Assembly (NCBI GenBank): GCA_029857975.1
Contig: JAOUFX010000055.1
Span: forward strand, 1 to 9,942
Length of the DNA stretch: 9,942 nucleotides
Origin: Deltaproteobacteria bacterium
GTDB taxonomy: Bacteria > Desulfobacterota > SM23-61
Direction of reading: 5' to 3'
The translations under genes and the position numbers were made by a program. Positions 6,923 to 9,942 of the stretch are shown here, in pieces. Under the pieces are notes generated by a model. It was not told the origin of the DNA. It made no database searches and saw nothing but the letters and a program-made list of their open reading frames with translations. How positions within the stretch are numbered: position 1 is the first letter of the stretch; each line of letters begins with the position of its first letter.

Positions 6923-8551
6923 TCAGTGCTTCAGAATTCGCGCCTTTTCCAGCGGATACCCGAAAATCATCGAACCTTTAATCTCAACGCCGGGGTCAAA
7001 CCAGTTGTGCCGGACCAGCACTTTGGTCAGCTCATGGAGCGGCTTGGCCGGCATGTCTTTCAGAATCTCCAGTTGCGCCTCATAGTAAAGCTGCCTCTGT
7101 TTCTCTCGATTCATTTCGCCGCGGGCCGCGATGATAAGGGAGTCGACACTGTCGACTTTGCCGTCGCCATCCGCGTCCACATCGCCGTAATGGGAGAAAT
7201 TCGTGACCGCCGTGGGCTTGCCGATAACGGCCTTGGAGAAATAATACTGGGTAAGATAAGAGTCTGCCACCGGCGCCCGGCCCGCATAATAGACGACTAC
7301 ATCGTTCATGTCTTTGCGGATATTGGCGTGAAACGTAGTATGATCAACCCCTTTGATTTCAAGCTGAACTCCGAGCGGTTTCCATAGTTCCTGGCAAATC
7401 TCCATGATGGACTTGTAGTAGGGTTTGTCGGTGATATATCCCATTAATTTAAACCCTTTGGGGTAGCCAGCCTCCGCCAGCAGCTTTTTCGCTTTTTCCA
7501 AGTCGTACTCGTATAGAAGTTCTTTGGGCGTCTTCTCCTTGGGCAAAGCGGCGTAGTAAGAAGGGGGTACCGGAGCGGTCATCTCGTGCCAGACGGCGCC
7601 GAAATACTGTTTAAACGCTTTCCGGTCGGTCGCTATGGCCAGGGCTTTTCTGACTTTGATGTTATCAAGGGGTTTTTTGGTCATGTTAAAGTGAATGGCA
7701 CAGCCGCTGCCCAGCGGCACGGAATCCACAATAACCGTTTTGGTCTTCTTTACATCTTCAACCCAGTAGGTATCCCGCTCCCCGTAAATGGCATCCAGGT
7801 CCCCCTTGATAAAGGCCATGGTTCTGGAAGCCACATTGGGCATAAAAAACATCTCCAGCCGCTCTATCGTCGGCGCTCCCCTGAAATAATTCGGGTTTCT
7901 GACAAAGGTTATTTTCTCTTTTGCTTTATAATTCTCAACCATAAAGGGGCCGGTGCCGATGACGTACAGCCCGAGATTCTTCAAGCCCTTCTCCTCTCCC
8001 TGCTTTTTGCACACGATCATACCGGCCTGATAGGCAAAGGCCTGATTCATGATGAAAAAGGTATTGGGTTTTTTGAGAATGATTTGAACCGTGTATTTGT
8101 CGACGACCTTAACACTGTCAATGGCGAGAAACTTCGCGCCATAGGGGGAACCCAGTTTGGGATTTTTCAGGCGATCAAAGGTGTATTTAACATCCTCGGC
8201 GGTAAATTCCCCGTACCCTTTATGCCATTGGACCCCTTTTCTGAGGCGGAAGGTGTAAACCAAGCCGTCCTTGGAGATCTCCCAGGATTCGGCCAGATCC
8301 CCTTCGAGGTTGTCAAAGTCAAGCGTTCCGGGCCTCACGCGAACCAGGCCGTTGAAAACCCCGTTGCCGGCCGAATAGGTCATGTCCTCAACGGAAAAAG
8401 CCGGATCCAGCGAGGTAAGATCCGAAGTGTGGTGCCCCCACCGCCAAACCTGCTTATCTGCCAGTTCCTGTGAGGCCGCAAAAATAAGCCCCGGGGCCAG
8501 GCAAAGGATCACTGCCAAAAAGCCGATCAAGTAACCAAGACGATGTCTCAT
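6923..8551 (-). CDS. Periplasmic solute-binding protein, family 5 (peptide/opine/nickel), with EF-hand-like loop
   Basis: The solute receptor of the importer, 542 residues, usual length for family 5. Residues 1-26 form a signal peptide (MRHR, hydrophobic core, cleavage near IFA-AS); C17 lacks a proper lipobox, so a soluble periplasmic protein is likely. Family landmarks: SLDPAFSVEDM (47-57), LAESWEISKDGLVYTFRLR (87-105), WHKGYGEFTAEDVKYTFDRL (109-128), GTGPFMVENY (199-208), RNPNYFRG (218-225) and VRKALAIATDR (300-310). Residues 459-470 (DADGDGKVDSVD) match a 12-residue EF-hand calcium loop, with Asp at positions 1, 3, 5, 9 and 12 and Gly at 6. The ATG at 8551 is chosen for its GGAGGT site 6 bases upstream; an in-frame GTG at 8596 would bury the signal peptide. 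First gene of the operon, with its own promoter. Confidence 0.95.
   Translation of the reverse strand: MRHRLGYLIGFLAVILCLAPGLIFAASQELADKQVWRWGHHTSDLTSLDPAFSVEDMTYSAGNGVFNGLVRVRPGTLDFDNLEGDLAESWEISKDGLVYTFRLRKGVQWHKGYGEFTAEDVKYTFDRLKNPKLGSPYGAKFLAIDSVKVVDKYTVQIILKKPNTFFIMNQAFAYQAGMIVCKKQGEEKGLKNLGLYVIGTGPFMVENYKAKEKITFVRNPNYFRGAPTIERLEMFFMPNVASRTMAFIKGDLDAIYGERDTYWVEDVKKTKTVIVDSVPLGSGCAIHFNMTKKPLDNIKVRKALAIATDRKAFKQYFGAVWHEMTAPVPPSYYAALPKEKTPKELLYEYDLEKAKKLLAEAGYPKGFKLMGYITDKPYYKSIMEICQELWKPLGVQLEIKGVDHTTFHANIRKDMNDVVVYYAGRAPVADSYLTQYYFSKAVIGKPTAVTNFSHYGDVDADGDGKVDSVDSLIIAARGEMNREKQRQLYYEAQLEILKDMPAKPLHELTKVLVRHNWFDPGVEIKGSMIFGYPLEKARILKH
7142..7177 (-). other. EF-hand-like calcium-binding loop within the binding protein
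   Basis: These 36 bases encode residues 459-470 of the binding protein. Canonical loop positions 1, 3, 5, 9 and 12 are Asp, position 6 is Gly and position 8 is Val, satisfying the classic pattern. It sits between NFSHYG and the conserved VDSLI..AR segment, where I recall family members having a shorter loop. Calcium binding is inferred, not shown. Confidence 0.7.
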
Positions 8552-8557
8552 GTTCGT

Positions 8558-8563
8558 ACCTCC
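8558..8563 (-). promoter_or_regulatory. Ribosome binding site of the binding protein, partly within an A/U hairpin
   Basis: Minus-strand GGAGGT lies 6 bases before the ATG at 8551-8549 and fixes that start. Immediately upstream CCTTTT (8577-8572) can pair with AAAAGG (8567-8562) across UAAA; the GG of that stem is part of the Shine-Dalgarno, so access could be modulated. The hairpin is weak. Confidence 0.6.
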
Positions 8564-8583
8564 TTTTTTTAAAAAGGTTACAA

Positions 8584-8616
8584 TTAGGGATTGCACTTCC
8601 GGGCTTTCACCTCCAT
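8584..8616 (-). CDS. Possible 10-residue leader peptide upstream of the binding protein
   Basis: In the 5' leader an ATG at 8616 opens MEVKARKCNP and stops at 8584, 33 bases before the binding-protein ATG. No ribosome site precedes it, but the leader contains a second GGAGGT (8614-8609) that could serve an internal GTG (8610, same frame) poorly or the in-frame GTG at 8596 at 12 bases. There is no run of one amino acid as in classic attenuation leaders. It may be chance. Confidence 0.15.
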   Translation of the reverse strand: MEVKARKCNP

Positions 8617-8633
8617 GTTACAGGGATCGAGCC

Positions 8634-8662
8634 ATTATACGGAATGAAGCCTATCAAAGCAA
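8634..8662 (-). promoter_or_regulatory. Sigma-70-type promoter of the transporter-lyase operon
   Basis: Minus-strand TTGCTT (8662-8657), a 17-base spacer, then a perfect TATAAT (8639-8634). The predicted start near 8627 gives a leader of about 75 bases to the binding-protein ATG, too short for most riboswitches. No clear operator dyad was seen next to it, and no regulator gene is in the window. Confidence 0.6.
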
Positions 8663-8708
8663 CACCAAACTTGCCACTTTCGGCCGCGCCCAATCCTGAC
8701 GGTCACGC

Positions 8709-8759
8709 AAAAAGTCTGGAAATAAGCCCTTCGGTCTTTCCGCGAAGGCCGGAATCCAG
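8709..8759 (-). terminator. Possible recO terminator built from a degenerate REP-like palindrome
   Basis: Just past the recO stop the minus strand has an outer arm pair CTGGA (8759-8755) and TCCAG (8720-8716), followed two bases later by five U (8713-8709). Inside are two mutually exclusive hairpins: TTCCG/CGGAA (8754-8750, 8742-8738) and a six-pair CCTTCG/CGAAGG (8748-8743, 8733-8728). The plus strand at 8733-8763 resembles the widespread repeat whose core is TTCCCGCGAA...GCGGGAATCCAG, here with decayed arms. It could end recO transcripts; the fold is not compact, so this is uncertain. The rest of 8664-8708 shows nothing recognisable. Confidence 0.4.
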
Positions 8760-8768
8760 TCTTTATTC

Positions 8769-9527
8769 TCAGGCTGGCGGAGAAAACTGCTCGAGAAATT
8801 TTTTGGATTTAAGGTCTTTTCCTAAGTATTGCTCGAGAAAAAGGGAGAGAATCGTTTTGCTTTCTCTTAAAGATTGGGGCGAAAAAGAGACGCGCCCGAC
8901 CTTTTCCAGAAGGATCGTCTGGGTGAGGAGAAGGGTCTTGATCGTTCCCAGAGAGATGGAAACCAGACCAGGATGATTGCGGGCGCAAACTGGACAGAGT
9001 ATTCCGCCTTCCCGGACGCTAAAGAAATTTTTTTCCCCGGAAAGTCCTTTTTTACACCCCAGGCAATGGTCGAGCAGGGGCTGGTATCCCAGGAGGGCGA
9101 GGAGCCGAATTTCGAAAATCCGCTGGATTTCTTCCTTAAGAATACCTTTGTCGATAAGATTAAGAAAAACAAGCAAAAGTTTAAAGAGCATTTTGTTCTT
9201 AATCTTCTCCGCCGTCATGGCATTGGCCAATTCGATGAAATAACTGGCCCAGGCCAGTTTATTGATGTCTTCCCGCAGACCGGCAAAAGAGCGCATCAGG
9301 TCGCAGTGGTTCAACCGGACAAGCTCCGAAGTCTCTTTCTCGAAAAAAGAAAGATTGATGTAAGAACAAATTTCCAGCGTGTTGCCGAAACGCTTGCGCG
9401 ATCGTTTGGCGCTTTTGGCGATCCCTTTAATTTTACCAAAATCAAGGGTGTAAAGAGTGACAATTTTATCCGCTTCACCGTAGGGGATCGAGCGGAGAAC
9501 GATGGCGGGTGTTTTGTATAAGGGCAT
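8769..9527 (-). CDS. recO: DNA repair protein RecO
   Basis: Recombination mediator of the RecFOR pathway: with RecR it helps load RecA onto SSB-coated single-stranded DNA. The 252-residue length is usual. The N-terminal OB-fold region opens MPLYKTPAIVLRSIPYGEADKIV in family style and continues through LYTLDFGKIKGIAKSAKRSRKRF (25-47). A four-cysteine zinc-binding motif is visible (CLGC at 155-158, CPVC at 178-181), as in many RecO proteins. ATG at 9527 fits family starts, although no clear Shine-Dalgarno precedes it (AGACTC only). It is transcribed away from the plus-strand membrane protein. It lies next to the transporter operon, and glyQ-glyS follows that operon in the same direction. Confidence 0.94.
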   Translation of the reverse strand: MPLYKTPAIVLRSIPYGEADKIVTLYTLDFGKIKGIAKSAKRSRKRFGNTLEICSYINLSFFEKETSELVRLNHCDLMRSFAGLREDINKLAWASYFIELANAMTAEKIKNKMLFKLLLVFLNLIDKGILKEEIQRIFEIRLLALLGYQPLLDHCLGCKKGLSGEKNFFSVREGGILCPVCARNHPGLVSISLGTIKTLLLTQTILLEKVGRVSFSPQSLRESKTILSLFLEQYLGKDLKSKKFLEQFSPPA

Positions 9528-9553
9528 GAGTCTGGAAAAAAATTTTTAGTAAG

Positions 9554-9582
9554 ATCATAGCAGAAAGATATGGCGGAGGGAA
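9554..9582 (-). promoter_or_regulatory. Candidate extended -10 promoter for recO
   Basis: Minus-strand TGC-TATGAT (9562-9554) is an extended -10 element with five of six -10 matches. Seventeen bases upstream is a weak -35, TTCCCT (9582-9577). Predicted start near 9547 would give a leader of about 20 bases. Confidence 0.4.
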
Positions 9583-9592
9583 GGAGCTCCTT
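9581..9592. promoter_or_regulatory. 12-base perfect dyad between divergent promoters
   Basis: AAGGAGCTCCTT is a perfect palindrome, followed on the plus strand by more T. It overlaps the weak recO -35 and sits a few bases before the weak plus-strand -35, so it could be an operator. No gene on the plus strand precedes it within the window that it could terminate. Chance occurrence is possible. Confidence 0.25.
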
Positions 9593-9598
9593 TTTTCA

Positions 9599-9628
9599 TT
9601 CAGGAAGAGGCCGGATTTTTGCTATAAT
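9599..9628 (+). promoter_or_regulatory. Candidate extended -10 promoter for the plus-strand membrane protein
   Basis: TGC-TATAAT (9620-9628) is an extended -10 with a perfect -10 hexamer. A poor -35 (TTCAGG, 9599-9604) lies 18 bases upstream, as is common for extended -10 promoters. Predicted start near 9635, about 50 bases before the ATG. Confidence 0.55.
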
Positions 9629-9630
9629 TC

Positions 9631-9670
9631 CCGCAGGGTCTCGATGAAAAATTAAATTATTGCTCTGCGG
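9631..9670 (+). other. 5' leader hairpin of the plus-strand membrane protein
   Basis: CCGCAGGGT (9631-9639) pairs with GCTCTGCGG (9662-9670): nine pairs, two of them G-U, around a 22-base A/T-rich loop. It would form at or very near the 5' end of the predicted transcript. The loop contains a three-codon ATG AAA AAT TAA frame. It may stabilise the message or hold a protein; no known riboswitch was recognised. Confidence 0.35.
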
Positions 9671-9683
9671 CGAGAAACCTCCT

Positions 9684-9942
9684 ATGAACCTTCCTATTAT
9701 TTTTGCTCTGCTCGTCATGGGGTTTACCTTTACCATCACCCAAGTGATGGTCATCCGCGAACTCCTGGTGGTCTTTGCCGGGAATGAGCTCTCTATTGCC
9801 ATCATCCTGTCTAACTGGCTCCTGCTGGAGGCGGCTGGAAGTTACCTGATCGGCAGGAAGGTGCAAGAGTTCGGATGGGGCAGAAGTAGCTATGCCCTGG
9901 TACAAGTAGTTTTATCCCTTTTTCTGCCCATCACCATCTACG
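9684..9942 (+). CDS. Multi-spanning membrane protein, N-terminus of a spermidine-synthase-like fusion (cut by window edge)
   Basis: The first 86 residues of an inner-membrane protein. Hydrophobic segments lie near 4-24, 35-57 and 70-86. The stretch QVMVIRELLVVFAGNELS (20-37), with RELL and GNEL, followed by SNWLLLEAAGS (43-53), resembles the membrane domain that precedes a spermidine-synthase-type methyltransferase fold in proteins widespread in Desulfobacterota. The catalytic domain would lie beyond the window, so the activity is unconfirmed. The ATG at 9684 has no good ribosome site (GCGAGAAACCTCCT precedes it); an in-frame TTG at 9660 and a stop at 9645 bound the alternatives. Divergent from recO. 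Confidence 0.75.
   Translation, partial: MNLPIIFALLVMGFTFTITQVMVIRELLVVFAGNELSIAIILSNWLLLEAAGSYLIGRKVQEFGWGRSSYALVQVVLSLFLPITIY

Noticed and set aside
7169..7178. The 10-mer ATCCGCGTCC recurs here and at 229-238
   Set aside because: Here it simply encodes Asp-Ala-Asp of the calcium loop; the surrounding sequence does not match the repeat.
8552..8596. A 15-residue N-terminal extension of the binding protein from the GTG at 8596
   Set aside because: It would place extra residues before the signal peptide, whereas the ATG at 8551 has a perfect ribosome site at ideal spacing.

Overview
The window reads as a chromosomal segment of a Gram-negative bacterium, most likely a Desulfobacterota (deltaproteobacterial) lineage. 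This is inferred from three things: the two-subunit bacterial glycyl-tRNA synthetase (glyQ, glyS), recO in the same neighbourhood, and a divergent membrane protein resembling the N-terminus of the membrane-anchored spermidine-synthase-like proteins common in that phylum. No RNA gene, CRISPR array, transposase or phage gene was seen.

Layout, left to right. Positions 1-133 hold the start of glyS (minus strand, cut by the window edge). Positions 134-251 hold a short element with imperfect terminal inverted repeats that separates glyS from glyQ. Positions 252-1130 are glyQ. From 1258 to 8551 lies a minus-strand peptide/opine/nickel-type ABC transporter operon. In transcription order it is: periplasmic binding protein (8551-6923), permease B (6853-5912), permease C (5878-5045), an argininosuccinate-lyase-like C-N lyase (5030-3495), ATPase D (3309-2311) and ATPase F (2307-1258). 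Positions 8769-9527 are recO (minus). After a 156-base divergent promoter region, positions 9684-9942 begin the membrane protein on the plus strand (cut by the window edge).

How it fits together. The binding protein should capture a solute in the periplasm, permeases B and C form the channel, and ATPases D and F power import. The lyase between permease C and ATPase D suggests the imported compound is cleaved inside the cell by elimination, probably releasing fumarate or a related product. The lyase keeps much of the fumarate-side active-site framework of the family but lacks the motif that holds the arginine half of argininosuccinate, so it is probably not a housekeeping ArgH. The binding protein carries a textbook 12-residue EF-hand-like calcium loop in its C-terminal part, which is unusual for the family.

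The operon sits between recO and glyQ, genes that (from memory) are often adjacent in this phylum, so the block looks like a lineage-specific insertion. Control signals include a good sigma-70 promoter before the binding protein, a strong hairpin plus U-tract between binding protein and permease B that runs almost into the permease B start codon, a 185-base repeat-like spacer before ATPase D, and a probable separate promoter for glyQ. The most promising candidate for something undescribed is the transporter plus lyase cassette, as a possible uptake and cleavage route for an unidentified N-substituted aspartate-like compound.
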